DNA of 64,000 bases. Origin: Megalobrama amblycephala (taxonomy: Eukaryota > Chordata > Actinopteri > Cypriniformes > Xenocyprididae). Location: the NCBI RefSeq assembly GCF_018812025.1, contig NC_063045.1:16414546-16478545 (forward strand), written 5' to 3'. Below, piece after piece: positions 34,301 to 45,322 of this stretch. Every line of letters begins with the position of its first letter. The first letter of the stretch is position 1. The position numbers and the translations under genes are program-made. A model generated the notes under the pieces. The model saw only the letters and a list, made by a program, of their open reading frames with translations, was not told the origin of the DNA and searched no databases.

Positions 34301-37300
34301 GAAATAGTAAATTGTGCACGCAATTTAGTGAACTAAATAGCAAAATCATTCATGCAATTTAGCAAATTGAGGGAATGAAATAGTAAATTGTGCACGCAAT
34401 TTAGCGAACTAAATAGCAAAATCATTCACGTGATTTAGCAAACTGAGGGAACGAAATAGTAAACTGTGCACGCAATTTAGCGAACTAAATAGCAAAATCA
34501 TTCATGCAATTTAGCAAATTGAGGGAATGAAATAGTAAATTGTGCACGCAATTTAGCGAACTAAATAGCAAAATCATTCACGTGATTTAGCAAACTGAGG
34601 GAACGAAATAGTAAACCTTGCACGCAATTTAGCGAACTAAATAGCAAAATCATTCACGTGATTTAGCAAACTGAGGGAACGAAATAGTAAACTGTGCACG
34701 CAATTTAGCGAACTAAATAGCAAAATCATTCATGCAATTTAGCAAATTGAGGGAATGAAATAGTAAATTGTGCACGCAATTTAGCGAACTAAATAGCAAA
34801 ATCATTCATGCAATTTAGCAAATTGAGGGAATGAAATAGTAAACTGTGCACACAATTTAGCGAACTAAATAGCAAAATCATTCATGCAATTTAGCAAATT
34901 GAGGGAATGAAATAGTAAATTGTGCACGCAATTTAGCGAACTAAATAGCAAAATCATCCATGCAATTTAGCAAATTGAGGGAATGAAATAGTAAATTGTG
35001 TACGCAATTTAGCAAACTAAATAGCAAAATCATTCACATGATTTAGCAAACTGAGGGAACGAAATAGTAAACTGTGCACGCAATTTAGCGAACTAAATAG
35101 CAAAATCATTCACGTGATTTAGCAAATTGAGGGAATGAAATAGTAAATTGTGCACGCAATTTAGCGAACTAAATAGCAAAATCATTCATGCAATTTAGCA
35201 AATTGAGGGAATGAAATAGTAAATTGTGCACGCAATTTAGCAAACTAAATAGCAAAATCATTCACGTGATTTAGCAAACTGAGGGAACGAAATAGTAAAC
35301 TGCACGCAATTTAGCGAACTAAATAGCAAAATCATTCATGCAATTTAGCAAATTGAGGGAATGAAATAGTAAATTGTGCACGCAATTTAGCAAACTAAAT
35401 AGCAAAATCATTCACGTGATTTAGCAAACTGAGGGAACGAAATAGTAAACTGTGCACGCAATTTAGCGAACTAAATAGCAAAATCATTCATGCAATTTAG
35501 CAAATTGAGGGAATGAAATAGTAAATTGTGCACGCAATTTAGCGAACTAAATAGCAAAATCATTCATGCAATTTAGCAAATTGAGGGAATGAAATAGTAA
35601 ATTGTGCACGCAATTTAGCGAACTAAATAGCAAAATCATTCACGTGATTTAGCAAACTGAGGGAACGAAATAGTAAACTGTGCACGCAATTTAGCGAACT
35701 AAATAGCAAAATCATTTATCAAATCAAGGGAATGAAATAGTTAAAGTAAATTGTGTGTGCAATTTAGCAAATGGAGGGGAAAAAATAGCAAAATCGTGCA
35801 CGCGATTTAGGAAACCGAGGGAATTAAATAGTAAATTGTGTGTGCGATTTAGGAAATTGACGGAACAAAAAGTAAATTGTGTGCACAATTTAGCAAATGG
35901 AGGGAACAAAATAACAAAATCATTCACGTGATTTAGCAAATTAGTAAATTGTGCACATGATTTACTGTCATGTGCCGGGCTCCGTAGGTTTCCTGGCATT
36001 TTTTTAGTAAATTACTAAAAATTACAAACTTTACATAAATAATAAATTACTAAAAATGACTAAATTTAAGTTGAAGTAAAATGACTAAAACTGAAATAGA
36101 ATAAAATATATTAGAAATTAAAGCTCTATAGAAATATTTTTAAAAAATTTATAAAAATGACAAAAGCACAAAATTACTAAAATTTAAATGAGAATGGAAA
36201 TTATTAATTAAAAAAACCTCATTCAAAATATTAATAAATACTATGATAGCATAAAAATAATACTAAAATAAAACTGGTTTGACTGGTTAGACAATTTTCT
36301 AATACGTTAACACCCTCATTTTCAATTTTAGTTTCTTTTCTTTCTTTTTTTTAAGTAATTATCCAAAACAAAAGTTCAAAACAATCATTAAACTTAAATT
36401 TTAATCAGATTATATAAATAATATAAAAACTTCTGTTAATAAAACCAGCTATAAACTATAAAATAGGATATTTACACAAAGCCTTTCATCAATACAATTA
36501 GACCAATTTCATCGATACAATTAGACTAATAAAAGCCTGTAATTAGTCTTTGTTTCCTGGATGAAGTCTTGTCATCACATCCGACATACCATTGAGCCAA
36601 GAGCTCTTAAACACTGTCCGCAGTGAAACAGGAGAGGTGCGGAGTAGGACCGGCTCCGAACCGAGAAAGTTTAAGGACGTGGCAGAATACAGGTCTTGAT
36701 CTATGGCAAAATAAATTAATTAATTCAAAATAAATAAATAAATAAATATATATATATATATATATATACATTTTTTCCACAATACTTTTAAAGAGCCCCT
36801 ACTATGCTATTTTAAAAAGTCCCTAACTTTGTTTTGGAGGTCTCCTACAATAAGATTACAATTTTCTCATACATTCACCTCTTTTCTCAGAGTCTGAAAA
36901 GAGTTTGAATATTCAGTCTCTCTAAACTCCTCTTCTCTGAGAGCCTACTCTGCTCTGATTGGTCAGACGGCCTCCATTACCATATCTGATTTTCAGCTCT
37001 GGATCTTCCTTAGTGCTTGATAAACAGTAATACGGACAGACACTGTTCACGGGCAGCCAGTGAAGACCATAGTCTGGCATTATGCAAATTTGTTACATTG
37101 TTACATAGGTTTGAAACAACAAGTGAGACTGGAATTGCTGATGACTCATTTCAGCAGTTCAGAATCTTTTCTTTCTTTTAAGAGACAATAACTTAATTTG
37201 TCATGCACTTTGCATTTTTAGACATTTGAAGACCTTTTACATTCACAAACAGCTATATTATACACTGCATGAAAGGTAATATTCGAAAGAGCATAATAGG

Positions 37301-40103
37301 GTCGCTTTAAACTGCTAAAAAAAGCTGCACAGACGATATACATACCAACCATGACAGAAGAGGATCTCTGGAACGGATCGAAAGGACATTTCCCCCTCCC
37401 ATCTTCCTGCTTTCCCTCCAGCTTCAGCTGCCCGTCACTGTACGTCTGTTCAAACAAACGCAATGAACGCAATGTTTTTTTATCTTGTTTTTCAAAACTA
37501 TGACACTAGCGCTTGATGGATCACATGAAACCCGACGTTCCGAATCTCATACCAGGAAGAAAGTGATGGATTACAAAATGCAAACAGTGAGTACAATGAC
37601 TGTAAAAAACAATTATTTAATTTTGTTGTCTATTTTATTTTTATTTTGTTGAACATTTTATTTTAAATTATTAATAATAGAAATATAGAAATTTTGTAAA
37701 TATAAAAATTCCATTTTTAAATATTTTTTTAAAAAACATATATTGTTTTTCATGTCACTTACTATGTAATCGCAGGTGGGGCTAAAGGCGTTTGTTCCAC
37801 ACACGTACATCACGCCGTCATTCATTTGATGCAGCATCCGTACATAATTACGACAGTCGATCTGAAAAGGTGATCAATCAGATTTTTATATCATATAGAA
37901 AAACAACCTCCCTTGTTCAGAGTATTTCCACTGATGTGTTTATGTGTCTTTAAGCATGTGTGGCAGTTACAGAGATCTTTACTCACGTCAGGATGTTTTC
38001 CTTTGGAGGTGCACTCCTTTTGTTTCTCCTCTGTAACCTTCCAAAGCACCTGAGGGGTGGAGAGAAATCAATACAGACTATACAGATGTGCTGTTTTGAA
38101 ACAGGGTGAAAGAATTCTGTTATGTTGTTGCCAAGAGATAAAGGAAAGGAAATCAAACCGGCACCTTAGACTTGGCAACGGAGATATCATTCATGTCAAG
38201 GGCGTAGACGGCCTCTCTCGCCCCCAACACCAGCAAACCCAGATCCTCCATAATCAGCATTGTGGAGTAATTCCAAATACCGTCCTCTTTAAACGTGATC
38301 ACATGGTTATCTGAGGACAAAAACATAAATGCGTGTAGAATAACAATGAGTTTTCTATTTGCCAAACACGAATATGGTCCAACTCTAAAGGAAGATGTTT
38401 GATCAGCAACCACAGGAGGTCAAAGTAAATATTTACTAATATATATATATGAACATGTAGGTAGTTTTATTTTTCATACATTTGCATTAGAGTGCAAAAG
38501 TGTCCACCCCCCTTTTCAGTGGTGCTGGTTCCATACGTATTTTTTCCTTTCATTTTTCCCATAGGGATTTTAAAAGTCTTCATTAAAGCATTATAGGCTT
38601 CTGAACCAAGCCAACCAGCTACGAGGTGAATCGTAACATTACAAAATTTGAAGAAAAAAAAAGTATTTTAAAACTGGACAAAAAGATAAAGGTACAAATC
38701 AATGGTTTTAGTGATGGAAAGAACTACAATCCCATGAAGCACTGTGAACAGCATAATCAAATTAAAAAACTATGGAGAAATATAAAACTACTCATTTAAA
38801 AATGTTGATTATATTTATAAAAACAATATATTTTAAGTTGATTTCAATATACATATATGTACACAAATATTTCAGTATTTTGAAAGCATAGGGAGATCAA
38901 CTTGATTCACAGTGCTTCATGGGAGTAGGCAGAGATAAAGAGAAATTTTGGCACATTTTGCTTTTTTCGACTCTCTGATTGGTGGAATTTTCTGCACAGC
39001 ATCATGGGTATTGTGGTTTTCACCACAAATTCCGCTGTTAAACACGATTATCTTAAAACAAAGTTGAAATAATGCAGGCTTTAACAGAAGCAAATACTAT
39101 CGATTAACAACCTCGTAGCTCATATTAAGGCTGTCTTTAAATATTTATAATTTATCGTTAAAATTCAATTTCCCTATAAAGAGAAAATTAATAGGGTTTT
39201 TACTTCTGGAACTCGACTATTGCACTGTATGGGGATTTTCAACCCTGTTACCAAAATTTGGCGACATGTCTAAATACTAAAAATCCTTATTTTTGTAATT
39301 TAAAGTTTCTAGCAATAAACATAAAAGTTTATTTTCAAGTTCATAAAATAAATAAACATATATTTATTTACATTAAAAAACATCCCAGAATGTGTTGCAA
39401 GTAACAGGGTTACAAATTAAACTTCCACTCTACTAGTTTGGTACCAAATGTTATTTTGTAGTTATTGATAAACTATGAAAACTACTTTTCATAAAGCAAA
39501 ATATTTGTTTGATAATATACTCTTACAATAACAGGGTTGACTATTGAGCTTGATGAATGTACTCAACACTGCAATTTGTGTAAAAATTAAGAAAATTGAA
39601 CAAAATTATTTACTTGTCCTCCCATCATGTTGTAGAAAGTGTCCAAATTATGTCATTTTGTTTGGTGTCAAAATGTTAAAGAAATAATTTTTTTTGTAGA
39701 AGGGGGAAAATTATGTAGTAACAGGGTTGAATGGGGGACGTTTAAATATTTGTAGTGCACTTTTGATAGATTAATTCAAAATTGTGATTTACGTTGTCAT
39801 ATTATTTTAATTGTTAGATACGGTCAAAAAATTCAAGACTTCAAGAGGTGTCACATGTCAAAATCACAAGAATGAGTTGACGTACAGACTTTGTGTTAGA
39901 TAATACTTTATATTTGTGTACTGTATTTGCTACTTATGCTAATATTTAGCTCACAGTTGTACACAATTGTAAACTCAACAAAGACTCTTACCTTCATATT
40001 GAATGGTTTTTCGGGGGGTACTATTCAGATTGCTCCATCCAGCATAGGAAGATGTCAGGAAGATGCCATACAGAACGATGAAGAACAACAGAGGAGAATA
40101 CAT
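28308..40103 (-). CDS. sema4e: Class-4 transmembrane semaphorin, complete (probably Sema4E)
   Basis: Coding exons 5' to 3': 39992-40103, 38165-38310, 37987-38049, 37763-37861, 37346-37445, 36590-36700, 33369-33520, 33093-33265, 32821-32980, 31796-32018, 31452-31567, 30625-30779, 29101-29153, 28308-29026; 2382 bases, 793 codons. The start ([19 protein letters not shown]) is a clear signal peptide. The sema domain follows ([52 protein letters not shown]), then a PSI domain ([20 protein letters not shown]), one Ig domain (LLCRVDSN...[10 protein letters not shown]), a transmembrane helix at about residues 689-714 and a tail of about 79 residues ending DESEI. Sema-PSI-Ig-TM is the class 4 layout; class 6 lacks Ig. 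Class 4 semaphorins signal through plexins in axon guidance and immune or vascular contacts. The symbol sema4e is tentative: it rests on the absence, as I recall it, of a human SEMA4 gene near UBXN6/CHAF1A on 19p13, not on a sequence comparison. Confidence 0.92.
29312..30296. repeat. Inverted-repeat element (semaphorin intron)
   Basis: Ends GGTGCAGTAAGCAATTTCTGAGAAA (left, from 29318) and TTTCTCAGAAATCACTTACTACACC (right, to about 30292) are imperfect complements. The left flank is TTAA (29312-29315); the right is degenerate. About 1 kb, no coding capacity. It fills most of the intron 29154-30624. Confidence 0.7.
32249..32768. repeat. TTAA-flanked MITE (semaphorin intron)
   Basis: TTAA at 32249-32252 and 32765-32768 bracket a 512 bp unit ending AGGTGTTATAGAGGATGTTTT / AAAACATCCTCTATAGCACCT. 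The interior minus-strand open frame (about 32314-32703) shows no family resemblance. It occupies most of the intron 32019-32820. Confidence 0.88.
33745..35960. repeat. Minisatellite, about 76 bp dimeric unit (semaphorin intron)
   Basis: Roughly 29 tandem copies of a 76 bp unit, verified by spacing (for example GAAATAGTAAA at 34377 and 34453). Each unit has two related halves: one with AAATTGTGCACGCAATTTAG, the other with AAATCATTCACGTGATTTAG or CATGCAATTTAGCAAATTGA. The outermost copies (33745-33900 and 35720-35960) are diverged and the centre is homogeneous. All open frames in it are repeat artefacts. It sits in intron 33521-36589; the remaining intron (35990-36560) is plain AT-rich DNA. 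Confidence 0.96.
36788..37310. repeat. TTAA-flanked MITE (semaphorin intron)
   Basis: TTAA at 36788-36791 and 37307-37310 enclose a 515 bp unit with ends AGAGCCCCTACTATGCTAT and GCATAATAGGGTCGCT. It almost completely fills the intron 36701-37345. A short (TA)n run precedes it at about 36745-36768. Confidence 0.85.
38311..39991 (-). other. First coding-region intron of the semaphorin; no gene inside
   Basis: AT-rich sequence without recognisable exons. Complementary stretches around 38728 (CCCATGAAGCACTGTGA) and 38911 (TCACAGTGCTTCATGGG) suggest an old inverted-repeat element there. Confidence 0.5.
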
Positions 40104-41144
40104 GGCTTTGTGGTTCACTTGAACAAAAAAAACTATAAAATTATTACTTCAATATTTAGCATATTTAATAATCAGCTTTTAAGTCATGTTCATCCATGGT
40201 AGATTGGGTTATGTAGGCATCCGTATCCAATATAAACGTTTATCGTTTGAGAGTTTTTGTGGCCAAAATTGGTAGTCCATGATGCTGAATGCTGAAGGAG
40301 TGGAAATAAACCTTGTCCACGGTCCCGTCTACATCTGTAGAACAAAAACAGATGTTAAACAGATCTATTTCAAAAGACACACATTCATTTGATCCCACTT
40401 CCCAAATACGAAGATCCATCTGAAGACCTGTTCCTGCATGAAGTGCACTGAACCATGGATTTCAAAGAAAACTAAATCCTCCACTTAAACTCATCCCTTA
40501 GCAAACACCTCAACTCAAAGCTGCTTTACCTAAACATTCCTCGCAATACTGTATTTAACACCAGGAATTCAACGGTGACTCATTGTTGTTGAAAACAAGA
40601 AACACGGGTCGTTTTCCCACTCAGTTTGGGCTGGATGTGTGCAAGGAGGCAGGCTGAGGCATGTGTGGATTAGGGTGCAAGGATACCTGAAATTGTTGAT
40701 GCCTGCGGCTGAAAACTCGCTTAAACACCGCTGCATGTTCACGTGATGCTGTGTGAGATAATTTACAATGTATGACATGTTTGAAATGTTTACATTCAAA
40801 CGAGACACTCTTGTCTGTGTGTTCGATTGAGCAACATCCAAAAGGTTCAAGAACAAGAAATAACAACCTGAAAATAAATGTAAAATAGCTCATTTTTGGA
40901 TGTCAGGCATGATAAGAGCTAGTTTTCTGAAGAAAATGTGATTGCTTGCTTGTGCAAAAAATAAATGAGTATGATTCTTCTACTTTGCCAGTTGCCCAAT
41001 CAAAAACAGTTGTTAGTCAAGCAGAGAGGATGAATCAAATGATTCAGTTCACTGCAGACAGGCTTGCCGTTACTCATCAAATCGAATTAATGATGAGTAA
41101 GAACTTATTGGACATGCCTCTCCCTCCTGTTCACAACTAGATTT

Positions 41145-41547
41145 AGGCTGTGTCTGGAAACTTAGGCAGTGACTTGTTGCCTTGCTGCCTTATCAGGCAA
41201 TGACTTTGCAGGCAGTGTTTGCACATGAAGGTACCTCACAAAACCAATTTCGGACAGACTTCTGAGGCAGCGTAACAGTTTAATGATCTACAGCAAAATA
41301 AAGCGAGCTTTGGTGAAAACTAATCAAATATTTAATTACTACACTCACTAGAAATGATATCAGAAGTGGAAAACAATGGTCAAAAATTTACATTTACACA
41401 CAAACTGACCACCAACCGCAACTTTCAGACGCCATCTTTATTTTTTAAGCTCAGCTGTCACAGAATGGAAAGCACAGGATTGTGGGATATCAGAGGCAGC
41501 GAAGGATGCATCTGCTGCCTTCAAAATGCTATTCGGACACAGACTTA
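41145..41547. repeat. Probable MITE
   Basis: Left end TAGGCTGTGTCTGGAAAC and right end GTCCGAATAG / GACACAGACTTA (as complement) are imperfect inverted repeats about 400 bases apart. Second paired motifs are TTAGGCAGTGACTTG and GAGGCAGCGAAGG-like. The interior repeats TTGCCTTGCTGCCTT. The target site is not clear. Confidence 0.5.
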
Positions 41548-42923
41548 GTCTTGAACAGTTTCAAACAGATCCAGTTTTGCAGACTACTGTATATGTTGCC
41601 AACTGATATATTATAGTATGTAGTATTAACTGTATTATAAATACAGTATTATATACAATTATTAATTTTTATTATTTTTACATTATTTTTGTTAATTTTT
41701 TACATACAGTAGCATTAAATGTAAAATATAATAAATAAATAAATATTATTTTTAAAAGGTTTCAAATAAATTATAGCATTTTTGTTTTATTCTAAATACA
41801 TTAAAACCCAACTTGTACATACAATTATTAAATATTGCTATTAAACTCAAATTTAAGCCTCTAGCATAATAGCATTAAATGTAAAATAATAATAATAATT
41901 CATAAAAAATTGTTTGAAATAATAAATCAAGGCACTTTTTATTAATTTTTTTATTTTATTTAAAAATACATTAGCGTAATTTGTATAAAATGACCTAAAT
42001 GCAGTTATTTTATGATTTAAATTTTTAAATTAATTAAAATTAATTTTAATATCTTTGGGGAAATAAAGTAAAACAAAACAAAAGGTCAGGGTGATAACTG
42101 TCCTGATATCATAATGAAGAAAAAAGTTTTCATTAAAAGAATGAAATTCTTAAAAAAGTGAACCTTAAGCAGTTTATAATATTTTAACAATAACATTTTA
42201 TTTTTATTAAGATTATTATTATCGTTTTAAAAATTTTATTTCATTATTTATTCTTTAACAAATTAATAAAAAATAAAAAAAACCTGAAAACAGGAAGTGA
42301 TATCATTGACCGCTCATCTGATGACACATCGAGGGAATTACAAAGGTTAGAGCTAGAAAATCTATATCTCTTGTGTCATACTGTCTTTATTCAAATTTCG
42401 CAACTGGTAGTTCCAGCTTCAGGTATAAACAGAGGCCTTTTTAATTTAACTAAGATCATGGTTCCTGAGTATTCAAGGTTCAAGTTGAACTAGCACGATT
42501 TGTGATTTATTAACCTGCAGCCCTCCAATGACACTCCATATGTCACACATATTGCGAAACACTTTTACGTTGGAAAACACACCCAGTTTGGCCTTTGTTC
42601 GTTCAATTCACTAAAACAAATACGCTTTATAATTGTGAATGCTGGAGGTGGTATTCATCAGCTAAAGGTTAAAGCTCTTTGTAGAACAACAAAAACAGCA
42701 AAATGCTATTGTGGCACTACTATAGCATATATCCACAAACCAAGACACTAGAAAAATGTACTTAAACTAAAAGTGCAGGGAAGTGAGCAGTTGCATCACA
42801 TGAAAACATGGGTAAACAGATGGGTGTAAAAGGGAACATTCCCTTCTAACGTTCAGGCAAGTCAGAGCAGGACTTGAGAAGCTGTTGAGTTGTTGTTTTA
42901 TGTGTAATGTGTCACTTAAAGTA

Positions 42924-43162
42924 CACTCAAAAATAAAGGTTCTTTATAGTTCCATGAAGAACCGTTAACATCCATGGAACCTTTCCGTTCCACAAAAGGT
43001 TCTTTATAGTGAAAAAGTGTTTTTTAGATGAATAAAATGTTCTTCACACTTAGAAAAGCTCTTTTTAAGAACTGTTCACTGAAAGGTTCTTCGGGGAATG
43101 AAAAATGCTTCTTCTATGGTATTACTATGAAAACCCCCTTTGGAACCTTTCTTTTTAAGAGT
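42924..43162. repeat. Short MITE with internal AAAGGTTCTT repeats
   Basis: Ends ACTCAAAAATAAAGGTTC and GGAACCTTTCTTTTTAAGAGT are imperfect complements 239 bases apart. The interior repeats GGTTCTTTATAGT twice and GAAAGGTTCTTC once. This motif set is typical of a dispersed fish repeat. Confidence 0.65.
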
Positions 43163-43736
43163 GAATTTCATTAGATAACAAAATATGTCTGTTTTCTGAG
43201 TTAATTTTGCAATGACATTTTTTGTGTTAATGTATTAAGTCAGTTCTTCTCAAGTTCTCACAGGTGGTTCATCTCATTAACTTATGATCTAACGTTTGAC
43301 AACCACAAAGTGAATACTTTTCATCCTCATTATGAACAACATATTTAGTTTTATCATTTAAAACGCTTTACATGTGAGCTTCTGTTATCGTTCTTCAAAA
43401 TGAACGCCACTTGGTATGATACTTGTATCTAACGTAATGACATTTTAAGCGTGATGGTCCAAATACTTGTGAAGCCATGTTGTCGTTTCTCTCTTCCTTC
43501 CTTTTTCTTGAACAATAATACATTTAGTCTAAGTAAACTGATGTCAACGTTAAAGTACAGTACACATGGATTCACAGTAAACCCTGTTTAAACTATGAAC
43601 AAACTAATGCACCTTTACATGAAAGACTAGCGCCTAATTAAGTATTTCATCAGTAAGTCTTTCATTCTACTAAATTAGCCTAAACAAATATTATTACAAC
43701 TCGCCCAAAAACCTAAATCAACTCACCAGAAATGCT

Positions 43737-43985
43737 CTTGAATGGCTGAATAAATGTCGCTCATGAATATGTGTAGTCAGTCAGCATGTCGCTCCGAGAG
43801 TACTGCGTCGAGTCTGACTGGGTGTGTGATCCACCCACACCTGCGACTGCACCTCCTGCTCATGAATCACCTGTCAGCTGCTTTCTTGACGCTTGGAAAA
43901 TTATCAGATGTTGTAGTATTGAAGACGAGCCGTGTACTTATTCTGCCTTCACGTGCTGTAGGAAATAGTACATGAACGCCCTCTC
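43737..43985 (-). promoter_or_regulatory. sema4e: Probable first non-coding exon and promoter of the semaphorin
   Basis: A good minus-strand donor (GCATTTCTG|gtgagt, signal at 43731-43736) ends a possible 5' UTR exon starting somewhere before about 43980. The stretch 43780-43950 is less AT-rich than its surroundings, as a vertebrate promoter-proximal exon would be. No TATA box was identified. Open frames here on the plus strand are not credible proteins. Confidence 0.4.
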
Positions 43986-44017
43986 AAGTCGTACTACTGG
44001 GAAATTCGGAGATAATT

Positions 44018-44374
44018 TTAAAGGCGCTCTAAGCGATTTGACGCGTTTTTAGGCCCAATTTTTTTTTTTTTGTCACATACCGCAAACATCTCCTCACTAT
44101 GCGCTAGCTGCCTGTCCCCTGAACACACTGTAAAAAAAAAACGCGGTCTCTGTAGTCGCCACAAGCTCCGAAAACTGCAATAAAAACAAACTGGTGCAGC
44201 CTGGACCACTAAACATAATAAACATGCTCCAGCCAATAACCGAAAAGCAGCGTCAATACGCAAGCTACTTACATTCAGGGGTCAACAGGGTCTAGCTAGC
44301 CTCTGTTTTGTTTGACAACACTTCGAACGTCAACAGGAAGTTACTCCGCTCAGAATCGCTTAGAGCGCCTTTAA
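44018..44374. repeat. TTAA-flanked MITE
   Basis: TTAA at 44018-44021 and 44371-44374 flank a 349 bp unit ending AGGCGCTCTAAGCGATT / AATCGCTTAGAGCGCCT. No coding capacity; the minus-strand open frame at 44018-44263 is incidental. Confidence 0.88.
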
Positions 44375-44459
44375 AACCCGAATTTTTAAGGGGCGTGTCA
44401 GCTGTGAGACTTCACTGTAAACGCCCAATGCTGTGATTGGCTTGCATCTTTCCATTTGA

Positions 44460-45295
44460 AATAGAGTGCCCCAGGGATGACGCATTTTTGTAGGCAAAAC
44501 CCGGAAGCGAGTTAGCATTTTAGGACTTCCGGTTCCAACGCCGTAAAGTCTATGGGTTTTTTGAATGGGTTTTTGCTAAATCGCCCGAAATAAGGTCTGT
44601 GGTTAACAAAGCCTCTAAATACTTTCACGTTTTGATCTATGACATAAAACACACCAGTTATAACCCACTTGTGATTTTTTTAAACTTTTACTGTGTCTTA
44701 AAATCGGCGGTTGCTAACAAATTGCTAAAAGGGACTACTTCCTTTGGCGGGGACTTTAGACGCCATCATGACAAACAGGACATTTGGACAGCATTTCTCA
44801 TGAAAAAGTGGATAAGTATTCATAACAGCACAGATCATAATCAGCGAGCATGTTTTTAAATAGAGTTGTTTTCTAAATAAAGTTTGAGGACGCTTGGTGG
44901 TGACGACATTGATCCGCGACCATGGTGTGCTGTAGTCCGTTTATAGCCTACTGTTAGCCTTTTATATCTGACGACTTTATTTAGGCTTCAAAATCTATAA
45001 ATGTTGTGTTAACTTGTAAAGATTATCTTGATAGACAAAACATGTAAGTGTCATAACCCATATCTGACGACTTTATTTAGGCTTCAAAATCTATAAATGT
45101 TGTGTTAACTTGTAAAGATTATCTTGATAGACAAAACATGTAAGTGTCATAACCCTTTGTTAAACACAGAGCTTATTTTCTGCGATTTTCCAAAAGTCTA
45201 TGGGAAAAATGAATAGGCTTTCAGTCGAGGGAACCCGTGCGCCACTAACTTCCAGGTTAGCCTACAAAAACGCGTCATCCCTGGGGCACTCTATA
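44460..45295. repeat. Inverted-repeat element at a TA site, with internal 96 bp duplication
   Basis: Termini TAGAGTGCCCCAGGGATGAC (44462) and CCCTGGGGCACTCTA (to 45293) match as complements, as do the adjacent TTTTGTAGGC/GCCTACAAAA. The TA at both ends suggests a TA target. Inside, a 96 bp block is repeated head to tail (44964-45059 and 45060-45155) with no visible change. A diverged relative is at 8690-9240. The element abuts the minisatellite at 45323. Confidence 0.8.
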
Positions 45296-45322
45296 GCATT
45301 ACTCTCTCGTTTAGCACGTTTT

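Larger units (their letters stand above)
40118..43736 (-). other. Semaphorin 5' UTR intron/upstream region with two MITE-like repeats
   Basis: An acceptor just upstream of the start exon (40118-40119) shows that the 5' UTR is split; the best partner donor is at 43731-43736. No coding exon was found between. The region is AT-rich (41580-42290 especially) and holds the repeats at 41145-41547 and 42924-43162. A possible intermediate UTR exon lies near 40275-40334. Confidence 0.45.

Noticed and set aside
33745..35960. CRISPR-like appearance: regular repeats with alternating segments
   Set aside because: The segments between repeats are themselves repeated, units are contiguous without unique spacers, and the context is a vertebrate intron. 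It is a minisatellite.
43754..43975. Plus-strand open frames near the semaphorin 5' end
   Set aside because: They overlap the probable minus-strand first exon, are short, and share no similarity with a known family.
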